Position numbers and translations under genes: made by a program
The notes under the pieces: generated by a model
What the model was told of the DNA's origin: nothing
Seen by the model: the letters and a program-made list of their open reading frames with translations, nothing else
Databases searched by the model: none
From: a virus
Reading direction: 5' to 3' (one strand)
DNA: 64,000 nucleotides
IMG/VR virus record: IMGVR_UViG_3300042303_000041
Span: 1-64,000 of that record
Part shown: positions 8,871 through 16,613 of the stretch, one piece after another
Numbering within the stretch: the first letter of the stretch is position 1
Layout of the letters: each line of letters starts with the position of its first letter

Positions 8871-11074
8871 TGAACAATATACTAGCAAAACAATCAGAAC
8901 ATCTAAAAGAATTAGAAAAGCTGAGCAGACAAGACAGAATCATTCAAATAGCATCGACTAGCATTCAGCGTAAAACTGATATCGATGAAGACAAACACAG
9001 TCAAGAGACGAATGACAATCTAAAAGATATCAACAAGACTCTAAAAGAAAATCTTGGTGATAAAGGTAAGCTAACAAGCAACGTCATTAAGTTAGCCGAC
9101 TATATTAAAAAGAACATAGCTCCACTAAAAGTACAAGAAAAGACAAAACCTAAACAACTAGGTTTAAATGCTGATCAAATTAAATCTATTACAGAACAAG
9201 CGATGGGCAGAAAAGTCTATCGTGGAGTAGGTGAACGAGTTGAAGGTGTTAAAGATCAAGTAAAAGATTTCTTCTCTGCTCGTGGTTTTTTAGATAAAAC
9301 AGGAATCGTAAAAAGAGGCACTGGTGGTATATTCTCTGATATGCTAGATCGTCGTGAAGAAAAACAGAAATATATTAAATCTAGAAAAGAAACTCAAGGT
9401 AGCACTTTTGGTAGTGAGGAAACTTATGCCAGACAGTTTGATGAACAGCAAAACACTCAACGAAAGATTAGAAAGAATGAGTCTGTTATTAAAGGCTACC
9501 AAGACCTCGGGTTTAAAGACACTCAGATAAAAAGATCAGATGCATTTAAGGAACAAGGAGTATTGGCAGAAAAACTTGCAGCTTCTGATACTCGTGTACG
9601 TCCAGCTAAAGAAGCTGCAGCAAAAGAAGGTTCGACTGCTAAATCCAATACCAAGAAGCTAGGTATCGAAGCTGATACATCTGAAAAAGAAATCGAAAAT
9701 GCTCGAATGATGGATGAGCAAACAGAATTGTTACGTAGTATTGAAGAAAATACTCGTGACAAAAGCCTGGCAGCCACGGAAAAAAGAGCGCAAGAAGGTT
9801 CAGGTGGCGGTGGGTTGCTTGGTGGAATAATGAGCATGCTTGGTAAGTCTCTGATGACTGCATTTAAAGCACTATTCAATCCAGCAGTACTACTAAAATT
9901 CTTAACTAAGTTCCTAGCACCAGCGATGCTGATTGGTGGTATCATCAACGGTATCATGGATGGATGGAATGCCTTTATAGAAGGTGGTTCATTCTCTGAT
10001 GTTATCATTGCAGGGCTTGGTGGCGTTCTTGAATTCTTATCGTTTGGATTATTTGATGCAAATACTATAAAGAACATCGTTGGTGCAGTGAGTGGATTCG
10101 TAGATGAGTATGTAATTCAACCAATAAAGAACTTCATTGGATTCTTGGGCGAATCATTCAACAAGTATATTAAAGAACCTATTCTTGGTGCATTTGAATA
10201 TATTGGTAACTTGTTCACTGAGTATATCATCAATCCTGTAAAAGAATTCTTTGCACCAATCGCAGATTTCTTCGCAAAGATCAAAGAACAAGTATTTGGA
10301 TTCTTAGAAGACTTTGGTATACCTGAGATTGGTTTCACTATTCCAGTGATAAACAAGAAGGTTTCTATTGGACCATTCTATCCATTCCGACCAGAACAGG
10401 GAACAAATCGTGTTGCATCAGACACACAGGTAACTTCTAAGTCTTCTTCTGCTGAAGGTGATAGCAGTAACTTAAAACAAAATATAGTTACTAGTGGTAA
10501 AGATGCTACAACAAATAAAGATGGTAGTATTAGCTATGCTGATGATAAAACAAGAGTTCTAAATTCAGAAGCTAAAGAAACTGTAGGTAAAGATGGTAAA
10601 GTTAGTGCAAAATATAGCACTACTATGGCTGAGTTTGATCCTAAAACTGGAAAGGCATCTTATACAAACGAAGATGACCCAAATAACTTAAAGTATGACG
10701 CACCATTAACTAAGGGTGCATTTAATGATATCAAGAAAGCAGCAAAAGACGGTGCTGGCTCTGATAAGATTAAAGAAATTATTAAAGAAGATGAAGCATA
10801 TCAGAAACTTGGATTCTTAGATAAGCGTAAGGTAGACTTTGGTTTAGCTAAAGCAACTGAACTTGCTGCAGTTGAACCATCAAAAGCTGGTGGTGCAGTA
10901 TACAACAAGTCTGCAGATAATGCTGGAGCTGCTCAGAAACCTGCAGGTGGTGCTGTTAATACTGTTGTTGCACCAACTACAAACGTTAACAATAACACCA
11001 CGCAAATAACTAAAATGCCAACTAGAAACACGGATCCTAGTTTAGCAAACTACATAAACTCTAGATACGCTTAA
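8870..11074 (+). CDS. 29: Tail tape measure / baseplate hub gp29-like protein
   Basis: 734 aa. A charged, helical N-terminal half (about 1-310, Lys/Glu-rich, coiled-coil-like) is followed by amphipathic and hydrophobic segments at about 318-470 ('LKFLTKFLAPAMLIGGIING', 'GLGGVLEFLSFGLF'). A soluble C-terminus ends in an Asn/Thr-rich tail. Size, hydrophobic middle and position directly after the gp26/frameshift pair fit the tail-length determinant (T4 gp29). It is the last gene of the rightward operon. Confidence 0.72.
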   Translation: MNNILAKQSEHLKELEKLSRQDRIIQIASTSIQRKTDIDEDKHSQETNDNLKDINKTLKENLGDKGKLTSNVIKLADYIKKNIAPLKVQEKTKPKQLGLNADQIKSITEQAMGRKVYRGVGERVEGVKDQVKDFFSARGFLDKTGIVKRGTGGIFSDMLDRREEKQKYIKSRKETQGSTFGSEETYARQFDEQQNTQRKIRKNESVIKGYQDLGFKDTQIKRSDAFKEQGVLAEKLAASDTRVRPAKEAAAKEGSTAKSNTKKLGIEADTSEKEIENARMMDEQTELLRSIEENTRDKSLAATEKRAQEGSGGGGLLGGIMSMLGKSLMTAFKALFNPAVLLKFLTKFLAPAMLIGGIINGIMDGWNAFIEGGSFSDVIIAGLGGVLEFLSFGLFDANTIKNIVGAVSGFVDEYVIQPIKNFIGFLGESFNKYIKEPILGAFEYIGNLFTEYIINPVKEFFAPIADFFAKIKEQVFGFLEDFGIPEIGFTIPVINKKVSIGPFYPFRPEQGTNRVASDTQVTSKSSSAEGDSSNLKQNIVTSGKDATTNKDGSISYADDKTRVLNSEAKETVGKDGKVSAKYSTTMAEFDPKTGKASYTNEDDPNNLKYDAPLTKGAFNDIKKAAKDGAGSDKIKEIIKEDEAYQKLGFLDKRKVDFGLAKATELAAVEPSKAGGAVYNKSADNAGAAQKPAGGAVNTVVAPTTNVNNNTTQITKMPTRNTDPSLANYINSRYA

Positions 11075-11077
11075 TAA

Positions 11078-11101
11078 AAAAGGGAGCCGAAGCTCCCTTT
11101 T
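11078..11101. terminator. Bidirectional intrinsic terminator between convergent operons
   Basis: Hairpin GGGAGC-CGAA-GCTCCC (11082-11097) flanked by AAAA and TTTT, so it works as a T-tailed terminator on both strands. It lies between the tape-measure stop and the gp32 stop. Confidence 0.9.
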
Positions 11102-11103
11102 CT

Positions 11104-12018
11104 TTATTGCTCAGCGGCAATTTTCTTAAAGTAAGACATAACGTCTTCATCATCGTCTGCATCAGCAGACTTAGCTTGCGGCGCAGGCTTTGATGCCTTT
11201 GGTGTAAACGCTGGCGCAGATGGACGATCTTCTTCTTCTGCCATTTCTGCAGCAGACTTTCCAGAGAACGAATCTCCAGACAAGACTTGATCCAACTTCT
11301 TCTTCAGTTCGTCGTAAGGCTTGAAGTTTTTACGATCAAGGAACTCAGACAACTTGTGCTGAGAGTTAACGATATTCAACAAAGCATCTTCATTTTCAGT
11401 AATTACTGATGGCTCCATGAATGCTGATTCGTCATAGTTAGCATAACCATCTTTCTTACGCATGCGAAGTTTGAAATTCGCACCTTCCCAAAGATCAAAC
11501 ACGTTCAGAGGCTTTTCATCCTCGAAAGTAGGACGAGCCTTATCCATGATCTTATCAAAGACCTTCTTGCCGAAACGGAACAAGAATACCTTGCCTTCAT
11601 TCTCTGGATGCTTTGGATCAGACACAACCAAGATGTTTGCAGTAAAGCCCAGCTTGCGCTTTTGCTTACGTACAATTTCTTTGTTTGCTTCAGAACCAGA
11701 GTTCCACAGTTTGGTGTTTAGATCGCTAACTGGATCATTCTCACCAAGAGTGGTCAGGGAGTTTTCCAGATACCACTTGCCAGTCGGACCTTGGAATCCG
11801 TGGCTAAAGATACGAACCCATGGGAGTTCATCGCCTTCTACTCGTGGGAGGAAACGAATCGTTGCGGTACCATTACCTGCCTTGTCGCCTTCGAGACGCC
11901 AGAAACGATTGTCTTGATAAGACTTAGAGTCTTGTTGGGGATTGGCAACCTTTTCGAATGCGCTAGTGATAGCACCGAAATCAGAATTGCGCATTTTGCG
12001 TAGTGATTGAATATCCAT
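11104..12018 (-). CDS. 32: Single-stranded DNA-binding protein gp32-like
   Basis: 304 aa (T4 gp32 is 301). N-terminal B-domain, core ('FWRLEGDKAGNGTATIRFLP', 'HGFQGPTGKWYLENSL'), and an acidic C-terminal tail ending 'ADADDDEDVMSYFKK', which in T4 contacts replication partners. No cysteine occurs anywhere, so the T4 zinc site (one His, three Cys) cannot form; only the His remains. ATG has a good AAGGAAAT upstream. First of the gp32-gp59-gp33 block. Confidence 0.92.
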   Translation of the reverse strand: MDIQSLRKMRNSDFGAITSAFEKVANPQQDSKSYQDNRFWRLEGDKAGNGTATIRFLPRVEGDELPWVRIFSHGFQGPTGKWYLENSLTTLGENDPVSDLNTKLWNSGSEANKEIVRKQKRKLGFTANILVVSDPKHPENEGKVFLFRFGKKVFDKIMDKARPTFEDEKPLNVFDLWEGANFKLRMRKKDGYANYDESAFMEPSVITENEDALLNIVNSQHKLSEFLDRKNFKPYDELKKKLDQVLSGDSFSGKSAAEMAEEEDRPSAPAFTPKASKPAPQAKSADADDDEDVMSYFKKIAAEQ

Positions 12019-12044
12019 TTTAGTATTTCCTTGTATTAAATGTA

Positions 12045-12257
12045 TTAACGTGTATTTTTAGTATGTTGAATTTGTATATCATCATGAATCTCGATCTCAT
12101 CATTGAAGCTATCGTCATCAAAATCATAATCTTCTTCAACATAACTATTTATCGTTCGCATACCACCAGTTTTTTTACCACTGACATGCTTCTTCGGTTT
12201 TCCTGAATTACCACCAGAATAGTCATCTGACGGATTCTTTTTATAGGTCTTGCCCAT
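12045..12257 (-). CDS. Small acidic-tailed hypothetical protein
   Basis: 70 aa: basic, Gly/Lys-rich N-terminal half and Asp/Glu-rich second half (about 40-62). No recognised family. It sits between gp59 and gp32 with 3-nt spacing to gp59, so it is co-expressed with the replication genes. Composition suggests a disordered DNA- or protein-binding adaptor, but this is only inference. Confidence 0.5.
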   Translation of the reverse strand: MGKTYKKNPSDDYSGGNSGKPKKHVSGKKTGGMRTINSYVEEDYDFDDDSFNDEIEIHDDIQIQHTKNTR

Positions 12258-12260
12258 ATA

Positions 12261-12875
12261 TTACAACTCTGCGAGTTCCTCTTTAAAAGATTGATAGATT
12301 GATTGCACTTTTTGCGAATCATACTTTACAAAACCGCGAGATTTATCAACTCTGCGGATCTCATTTTCCCATAACAATATCATAGAAGAATTACTCTTCC
12401 ACGTTTCAATAACAGGTTCAAAGTCATCTATGATTCTCAATGTTTCTAACGATATCTGTTTTCCGAGGTACAGTGTAAGTATACTTGGATATTGATTAAA
12501 AGTAAAGTTTTTCACAGAACTTTCTTTGAGCTTTTTCTTGTAAGCATCCATAAGGATAGTGCTGCAATCATCAGAGAATATCTTTGTGATTGATTCTTTT
12601 CTGCGTGTCCACTCAATAAGGTTTGATTCTGCATCATCTTGCGAATAGACAACAGAGTCACTACCGTAGGCAAAGTTTGCGACGAAGTATTGGATAATGT
12701 CTTTGTCAACTGGGTATTTACGAGCCAGCTTTTCGAAAATATATCTATCATTCCTAGCATTAAATGCTTCACGAGTACCTTTAACAGCCCCACGATTTTT
12801 AAAAACATCAAAGTTATCCTTGGAGAAATGCAACTTAATTGCAATGTAATATTTGTATGCTTTAAATCCGTCCAC
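12261..12875 (-). CDS. 59: DNA helicase loader gp59-like
   Basis: 204 aa (T4 gp59 is 217). The N-terminus 'FKAYKYYIAIKLHFSKDNFD' and 'NDRYIFEKLARKYP' are the gp59 signature. gp59 loads the gp41 helicase on gp32-coated DNA at forks and recombination intermediates. Gene order with gp32 and gp33 is conserved in T4-like phages. The start overlaps the stop of the upstream small membrane protein by 14 nt. Confidence 0.88.
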   Translation of the reverse strand: MDGFKAYKYYIAIKLHFSKDNFDVFKNRGAVKGTREAFNARNDRYIFEKLARKYPVDKDIIQYFVANFAYGSDSVVYSQDDAESNLIEWTRRKESITKIFSDDCSTILMDAYKKKLKESSVKNFTFNQYPSILTLYLGKQISLETLRIIDDFEPVIETWKSNSSMILLWENEIRRVDKSRGFVKYDSQKVQSIYQSFKEELAEL

Positions 12876-13050
12876 TTCTTTTCTTCCTACATTCTTCTTT
12901 TACTTGTGGTGGGAAATCAGGAGCAAATTCTGCAATTGAACAATCATATCGAACAGTTCTATTTTCTTGGCTCATAATAACGAAGAATAAAGCACCATAC
13001 ATAATGACGCCCAAAACAATTGGAGCAAATAACCAAAAGTACTTAGACAT
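12862..13050 (-). CDS. Small single-pass membrane protein
   Basis: 62 aa with one hydrophobic helix at about residues 5-26 ('FWLFAPIVLGVIMYGALFFV') and a soluble Cys-containing tail (two Cys, possibly disulphide). No family recognised. It overlaps both gp59 and the gp33-like gene. Confidence 0.5.
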   Translation of the reverse strand: MSKYFWLFAPIVLGVIMYGALFFVIMSQENRTVRYDCSIAEFAPDFPPQVKEECRKKRSGRI

Positions 13051-13258
13051 CTAGTTGTGCCTGTTTAGGTAAGTAATTCATTTCTCGAAAATTCATCTCA
13101 ATCTTATCTTTAAGAGACTTATTGATCAACTTGGAAACATCAGCAGGTTCAAGATAGTTATCTTTGCAATATTCCAACACAGCATCCATATGATTCAATC
13201 TGCGTTCTTGAACTAGCTGCTCAATGTGTAAAGAAAATTCGTTGGATGTTTTAAACAT
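13043..13258 (-). CDS. 33: Late transcription coactivator gp33-like
   Basis: 71 aa. The pattern 'FSLHIEQLVQ...MDAVLEYCKDN...ADVSKLINKSLKDKIE' ending 'LPKQAQLDV' matches the short gp33 coactivators of exo-T-even phages (T4 gp33 is 112 aa). gp33 links sigma gp55 and the sliding clamp to host RNA polymerase for late transcription. Its place beside gp59/gp32 supports the call. It overlaps its neighbours on both sides by 8 nt. Confidence 0.72.
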   Translation of the reverse strand: MFKTSNEFSLHIEQLVQERRLNHMDAVLEYCKDNYLEPADVSKLINKSLKDKIEMNFREMNYLPKQAQLDV

Positions 13259-13517
13259 GATTCTTCTTTAGGTAATACTCAGCTGCCTTAATGACTTGTT
13301 CCAAGTCAGCATACTCTTTGGTTTTCTTATTGTAAAGTTTCCAGATGTTGGTGTTAGTGACCTTTGGATCCATCTTGTCGGAAAACTTATCCAAAAACAT
13401 ACTGAAGAATTTATCAAGCCGCATTTTATCAACAACAAGTGACTGATATAAACTAACAAGTTTATTGGTGTCACCATAAGTCGATGCATTAACAAGTTCA
13501 TTATAAGATGTGTGCAT
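13251..13517 (-). CDS. Conserved T4-like hypothetical protein
   Basis: 88 aa, helical and charged ('DKMRLDKFFSMFLDKFSDKMD'). A similar small protein of unknown role neighbours gp33 in T4-like cyanophages, by memory of the pattern. It ends with the ATGA overlap to gp33. Confidence 0.5.
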   Translation of the reverse strand: MHTSYNELVNASTYGDTNKLVSLYQSLVVDKMRLDKFFSMFLDKFSDKMDPKVTNTNIWKLYNKKTKEYADLEQVIKAAEYYLKKNHV

Positions 13518-13518
13518 T

Positions 13519-13851
13519 TTATCCTCTTCGCATTGTAGCGATTTCCTTAGCTTCTTGGTTTGAAAAAATTGGTACAGAATTGGACTTGTGCATAGTCCCG
13601 ATACCCATGAGTTTATCTCCAGTGTAAACAGGAGAAGGTTTTAGAGCAGTACTACCGCCTACAGAATTAAGACTTGGAATCTTAGCTGTTTCACGGATGT
13701 AAGGTTTTGGTTGTTTATACTCAGTTGCAGGTGCTACAACTTTCTTGGGTTTATACTTATCAAGCATACGATCCCACTCAGCTTGCAACTCACGCTGCGC
13801 TGCTGTTTGTTTACGTTTCTTGGACTTACCTGGAGTAGTAAAGATCATCAT
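13519..13851 (-). CDS. Basic hypothetical phage protein, probably leaderless mRNA
   Basis: 110 aa from ATG 13851. A longer frame to 13959 would run through the promoter and is rejected. The N-terminus 'PGKSKKRKQTAAQRELQAEW' is basic and helical; the rest is Pro/Ser-rich. A perfect promoter (-35 13881-13886, -10 13858-13863) leaves exactly 6 nt between the -10 box and the ATG, so the transcript should start at or next to the A of ATG. A second ATG follows directly. Confidence 0.55.
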   Translation of the reverse strand: MMIFTTPGKSKKRKQTAAQRELQAEWDRMLDKYKPKKVVAPATEYKQPKPYIRETAKIPSLNSVGGSTALKPSPVYTGDKLMGIGTMHKSNSVPIFSNQEAKEIATMRRG

Positions 13852-13857
13852 AAACTT

Positions 13858-13920
13858 ATTATACCCTAAAAGGGAATAAAAGTCAACATCTAAATTAATG
13901 ACCCCTACATCAGTAGGGGT
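13858..13920 (-). promoter_or_regulatory. Hairpin plus early promoter cassette
   Basis: TTGACT (13881-13886), 17-bp spacer, TATAAT (13858-13863), preceded on the minus strand by hairpin ACCCCTAC-TGAT-GTAGGGGT (13901-13920). Same design as the cassettes at 31800, 34749, 35169, 39175, 40272, 52692 and 55708. Confidence 0.85.
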
Positions 13921-13931
13921 ATACGTAAGGA

Positions 13932-14153
13932 TTACTTTCTTGCAGCGTAGGCTATGCAAACAGTGTCTTGGCTGTTCGAGTATGCGCAGCGAACAGAAAG
14001 AGGATCAATTCCTTTCCCGAGAGCAACCTCAATATTAGCCCTAATTGCTTGCGTCTGATTGTAATTGTAATAGGCAGTGCAACCAATTAACGTCATCACC
14101 GTCAAACACAAACAAAGCCAAAACGCGATCATATCTTTTTCCATAATTACCAT
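13932..14153 (-). CDS. Small membrane protein / possible lipoprotein
   Basis: 73 aa; ATG 14144 (MEKDM) is an alternative start. A hydrophobic helix at about residues 8-25 ends in 'MTLIGCTAYY', which resembles a lipobox (L-I-G-C). Two further Cys lie in the soluble part. No family recognised. Its start overlaps the upstream gene's stop. Confidence 0.5.
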   Translation of the reverse strand: MVIMEKDMIAFWLCLCLTVMTLIGCTAYYNYNQTQAIRANIEVALGKGIDPLSVRCAYSNSQDTVCIAYAARK

Positions 14154-14329
14154 TCTCCATCATCAATAACAACTCTTGCCCAAAATGGACCAAGAGACAA
14201 ATAGAACCCATGTGCTTTTGGGTTCAGGTCATCGGGTTGTATCGTAGTAAAACGAACTTCCCAATGGAAAGGGTTAACAACAAACCCAATCCACATTCCA
14301 GAATGTTTAAGATAATTCTTTAACATCAT
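14147..14329 (-). CDS. Hypothetical protein
   Basis: 60 aa, Trp/aromatic-rich ('GMWIGFVVNPFHWEVRFTT', 'SLGPFWARVVIDD'). No family recognised, no membrane segment. It overlaps ClpP-like and the following gene by 23 and 7 nt, which supports operon membership. Confidence 0.45.
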   Translation of the reverse strand: MMLKNYLKHSGMWIGFVVNPFHWEVRFTTIQPDDLNPKAHGFYLSLGPFWARVVIDDGEW

Positions 14330-14867
14330 CGCATAATCCTAACTTTTTAGCTTCATTAGCGCTTAGCCAAACATCTTGTGGAGGCAAAAGAACTTCTCTG
14401 ATTTTAGCATCTGTTAATCCAGTACACTTTTTATAATGCGCAATCATTCGCTTTGTGGTTAAATCAAATTCTTTAATCTGTGCAAATAATTCATGTTCCT
14501 TACCAAAAGCACCCCATGAGTACTGATGTGAAAGAATAGAAGTATTTGGTGTAAGAATTCGTTGACCCTTATCACCAGAAATAAAGATCATTAATCCAGC
14601 AGAAGCAATTTGTCCAAGACCAATAGTTCTAATTGGAATAGCAGATCCACGCATAGTATCAACCAATGCAAACGCAGCATTAAGATCTCCACCTGGAGAA
14701 CAAATAACTAAGTTAAGCATATCAGGTCGTTGTTCCCCGAAATTACACTCAAAGATCCACTCAACCGCACCCTTACAAGATTCTAACGTAATATCTTCCA
14801 TCAACAAGAAGAAAGAATGTTTAGAATTCTGATCTTCCTTTAGTTGGAGGTTTAGTTTTTGCATCAT
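14307..14867 (-). CDS. ClpP-like serine protease
   Basis: 186 aa from ATG 14867, 8 nt after AAAGG. ClpP/S14 fold: 'CSPGGDLNAAFALVDTM' (about 56-72), nucleophile Ser89 in 'GQIASAGLMIF', His114 in 'ILSHQYSWG', and the usual Asp in 'DVWLSANEAKKLGL'. Phage ClpP-like enzymes are usually head-maturation proteases or act with host Clp ATPases. No scaffold or capsid gene is nearby, so a role in host proteolysis or processing is equally possible. It overlaps the 3' end of the SleB-like gene by 47 nt. Confidence 0.75.
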   Translation of the reverse strand: MMQKLNLQLKEDQNSKHSFFLLMEDITLESCKGAVEWIFECNFGEQRPDMLNLVICSPGGDLNAAFALVDTMRGSAIPIRTIGLGQIASAGLMIFISGDKGQRILTPNTSILSHQYSWGAFGKEHELFAQIKEFDLTTKRMIAHYKKCTGLTDAKIREVLLPPQDVWLSANEAKKLGLCDDVKELS

Positions 14868-15390
14868 TGTCATTACCTTTATAAAATATATGACGTCCAA
14901 TAACAACAGTCTTATGCAGTTTCCATCCTGGATTTACATAATCTGCATGATAATAAAGAGATCCCTTTGTTATGTCTACTATGTTTTCATAGTTTGAGTA
15001 GACATGCAGGGCAACTCTCCTAACTTCTTCATATACTGCGCTGTTTTTATGAGGCACATTCATACAAAACCAAGAAAATTGACAAGTAGAGTTTGTTTTC
15101 TGCTTGACAACACCACACACGTCTTTTGGAAATGCTGGATGGTTAACTCTATTTAAGGTCACTAGAGCAACAGCGACTTGGCCACGTTCAGGTTCATAAG
15201 CTGATTCATAATATATATTATCCGCAAGACAATCAATTTGTTTCTTGGCAGATGGTGTTAATTCTGAGTAAGCAACATTAAGTAATCTTGGTTCCTTAGA
15301 ACCAATAGTTTTAGCGGTGTAAAGCATAACGCAAATACTAAACACTGCAACTAAAATTTGAAATAATAGATATTTCTTTTCTTTTTGCAT
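14821..15390 (-). CDS. SleB-like cell-wall hydrolase with N-terminal membrane anchor
   Basis: 189 aa. Hydrophobic N-terminal segment at about residues 8-27, then the hydrolase_2/SleB core 'CLADNIYYESAYEPERGQVA' and 'LVTLNRVNHPAFP...CGVV...CQFSW'. This family hydrolyses peptidoglycan; the anchor suggests a signal-arrest or periplasmic form. The ATG has a strong AAAGGAGAG site and a structured 5' region (15391-15547). It is a second lytic enzyme beside the GH19 endolysin at 23273. Confidence 0.75.
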   Translation of the reverse strand: MQKEKKYLLFQILVAVFSICVMLYTAKTIGSKEPRLLNVAYSELTPSAKKQIDCLADNIYYESAYEPERGQVAVALVTLNRVNHPAFPKDVCGVVKQKTNSTCQFSWFCMNVPHKNSAVYEEVRRVALHVYSNYENIVDITKGSLYYHADYVNPGWKLHKTVVIGRHIFYKGNDNDAKTKPPTKGRSEF

Positions 15391-15547
15391 TTATCTCTCC
15401 TTTATGAAGTGAGTTATTCCCACTTCTGCTTCAGATAGACTTGCCAATAGTCTGGGGTGTTAAAACTTAAGATATGAGACTCAACTGAGTCTCAAAGTGT
15501 GCAGGGTGGTGACTAGTCGGATTATAGGCTCCGACCATGCCTGTATA
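15391..15547 (-). promoter_or_regulatory. Structured leader upstream of the SleB-like gene
   Basis: 157 nt without a gene. On the minus strand it can form GTCGGA...TCCGAC (near 15525), a GAGACTCA/TGAGTCTC hairpin (near 15485) and GAAGTG/CACTTC just before the AAAGGAGAG ribosome site. The hairpins could end the upstream transcript or gate access to the lysis gene. No known riboswitch class recognised. Confidence 0.4.
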
Positions 15548-15736
15548 TTATTTAGGCTCTGCCTTCTTTTTTGGCACTGGCTTATTTGCAGAAGGTTCAG
15601 CTTTCGTGCAGTCTTTTTGTTTCAGCGGATCGCACTTCTTTTCTACAGGTGCTTTTTTTGCTGGAGGTTTTGCAGGCTCTGCAGCATATGCTATTCCAGC
15701 GAAAACCAAAGCCAGTGTTGCTATTAAAAATTTCAT
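15548..15736 (-). CDS. Small secreted Lys/Pro-rich protein
   Basis: 62 aa. A clear Sec signal peptide (MKFLIATLALVFAGIAYA, cleavage after about residue 18) is followed by a Lys/Pro/Ala-rich mature part with two Cys. AGGAGA precedes the ATG. It would reach the periplasm; role unknown. Confidence 0.6.
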   Translation of the reverse strand: MKFLIATLALVFAGIAYAAEPAKPPAKKAPVEKKCDPLKQKDCTKAEPSANKPVPKKKAEPK

Positions 15737-15745
15737 GTTTATCTC

Positions 15746-16240
15746 CTATTGATATTTTATTACTTTGAACAATGTCATTGGATTGTTGGCAAAAATGTCA
15801 GTCCAAACTTTTCTCCAATTTCTTATAAACCTCATATCACTCTTGTCTTCTTTACTTATAATAATGTCTGTGGTTGATTCTGTAGTATCAGCAAAAATAG
15901 AATCACATCCCCATATATCTATCTGAGCACATCCGATAGTAAGAAGATAGTTTGCTGCATAGTGAGCAGCATTAAACCAATCTCTTGGTTTAAAAACAGC
16001 TAAGATGGTGTACTTGTCTTCAATCTTATATTCTTTCATCTTAGAATAAACTTTAGTGCTAACAATCATGGGGCATGTTATAGCCTCTGGATTGTTTTTC
16101 AATATAAAAACAATCTCTTCATCGCACACTACAGTAGCATCAACACTAAATTCACCTGGAAAGTTACAGCCAATGACAATATCACCAGAACGATTATATG
16201 CAGATTTGCTTGGACCATTACCTAAAACAATACCTAACAT
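15746..16240 (-). CDS. Rossmann-like protein with GNGPS motif (MptE/DUF115 or sugar-transferase-like)
   Basis: 164 aa. The N-terminal 'MLGIVLGNGPSKSAYNRSGD' resembles the GNGPS loop of DUF115/MptE-type and sialyltransferase-like proteins. 'IDIWGCDSIFADTTESTTD' follows later. Possible nucleotide- or sugar-phosphate-binding enzyme; the substrate is unknown. AAGGAAAC precedes the ATG, which starts right after the tmRNA coding piece. Confidence 0.45.
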   Translation of the reverse strand: MLGIVLGNGPSKSAYNRSGDIVIGCNFPGEFSVDATVVCDEEIVFILKNNPEAITCPMIVSTKVYSKMKEYKIEDKYTILAVFKPRDWFNAAHYAANYLLTIGCAQIDIWGCDSIFADTTESTTDIIISKEDKSDMRFIRNWRKVWTDIFANNPMTLFKVIKYQ

Positions 16241-16257
16241 CTAGTTTCCTTATTAGT

Positions 16258-16443
16258 GGTAGGTTATTCTGTTACGAGGAAACCTACCGAAACCCTAAGC
16301 AGCGTTTAGGCTGCTAATGCGTAGACTGTGTCGTTTGCATTTACTTCTTTTGCTTCTTCGACCGAGTTTCCCCAATCCTACGGGTTTCACATTCCCGTGT
16401 TGCCGTCTCTACTATCTACCTCTGTCGAAACCAAGGCACCCCC
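16258..16443 (-). ncRNA. ssrA: tmRNA, coding piece of a circularly permuted ssrA (tag ANDTVYALAA)
   Basis: Begins GGGGGTG (16443-16437), continues 'CCTTGGTTTCGACAG' (the D-loop analogue of tmRNA), a pseudoknot-like ACGGG/CCCGT, and the resume frame GCA AAC GAC ACA GTC TAC GCA TTA GCA GCC TAA (16338-16306), encoding ANDTVYALAA. The stop lies in a GCAGC/GCTGC hairpin. A GGTAGGTT/AACCTACC hairpin closes the 3' side. The 3' boundary (about 16258) is approximate. GGGGGTG pairs with CACCTCC of the acceptor piece at 16618-16624 and gives the G3-U70 pair that alanyl-tRNA synthetase requires. Confidence 0.9.
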
Positions 16444-16444
16444 A

Positions 16445-16603
16445 TCATAAAGATTTTATTTTTGTAACGATGTCATAGACTTTTGAATAAGTGTCAGTTA
16501 TTTTATCTAACTGCTGTTCTGATAGTGATTCATTTTCTTCCAAATGAACCAAATCTTTTGCTAGATGTTCCTGTAACTCTTTCAATTTATCCTGCTCATC
16601 CAT
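16445..16603 (-). CDS. 52-aa protein encoded inside the tmRNA intervening segment
   Basis: ATG 16603 to TGA 16445. The protein (begins MDEQDKLKELQEHLAKDL, ends VYDIVTKIKSL) is charged and strongly helical or coiled-coil-like. AAGGA lies 5 nt upstream, just after the CCA of the acceptor piece. The stop codon ends 1 nt before the first G of the coding piece, so the ORF fills the spacer of the permuted tmRNA almost exactly. No family recognised. Intervening segments of bacterial permuted tmRNAs are normally short and non-coding. Confidence 0.65.
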   Translation of the reverse strand: MDEQDKLKELQEHLAKDLVHLEENESLSEQQLDKITDTYSKVYDIVTKIKSL

Positions 16604-16613
16604 ACAATCCTTA

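Noticed and set aside
13852-13959. N-terminal extension of the gene at 13519
   Set aside because: It would cover the TATAAT/TTGACT promoter; the in-frame ATG at 13851 fits the promoter better.
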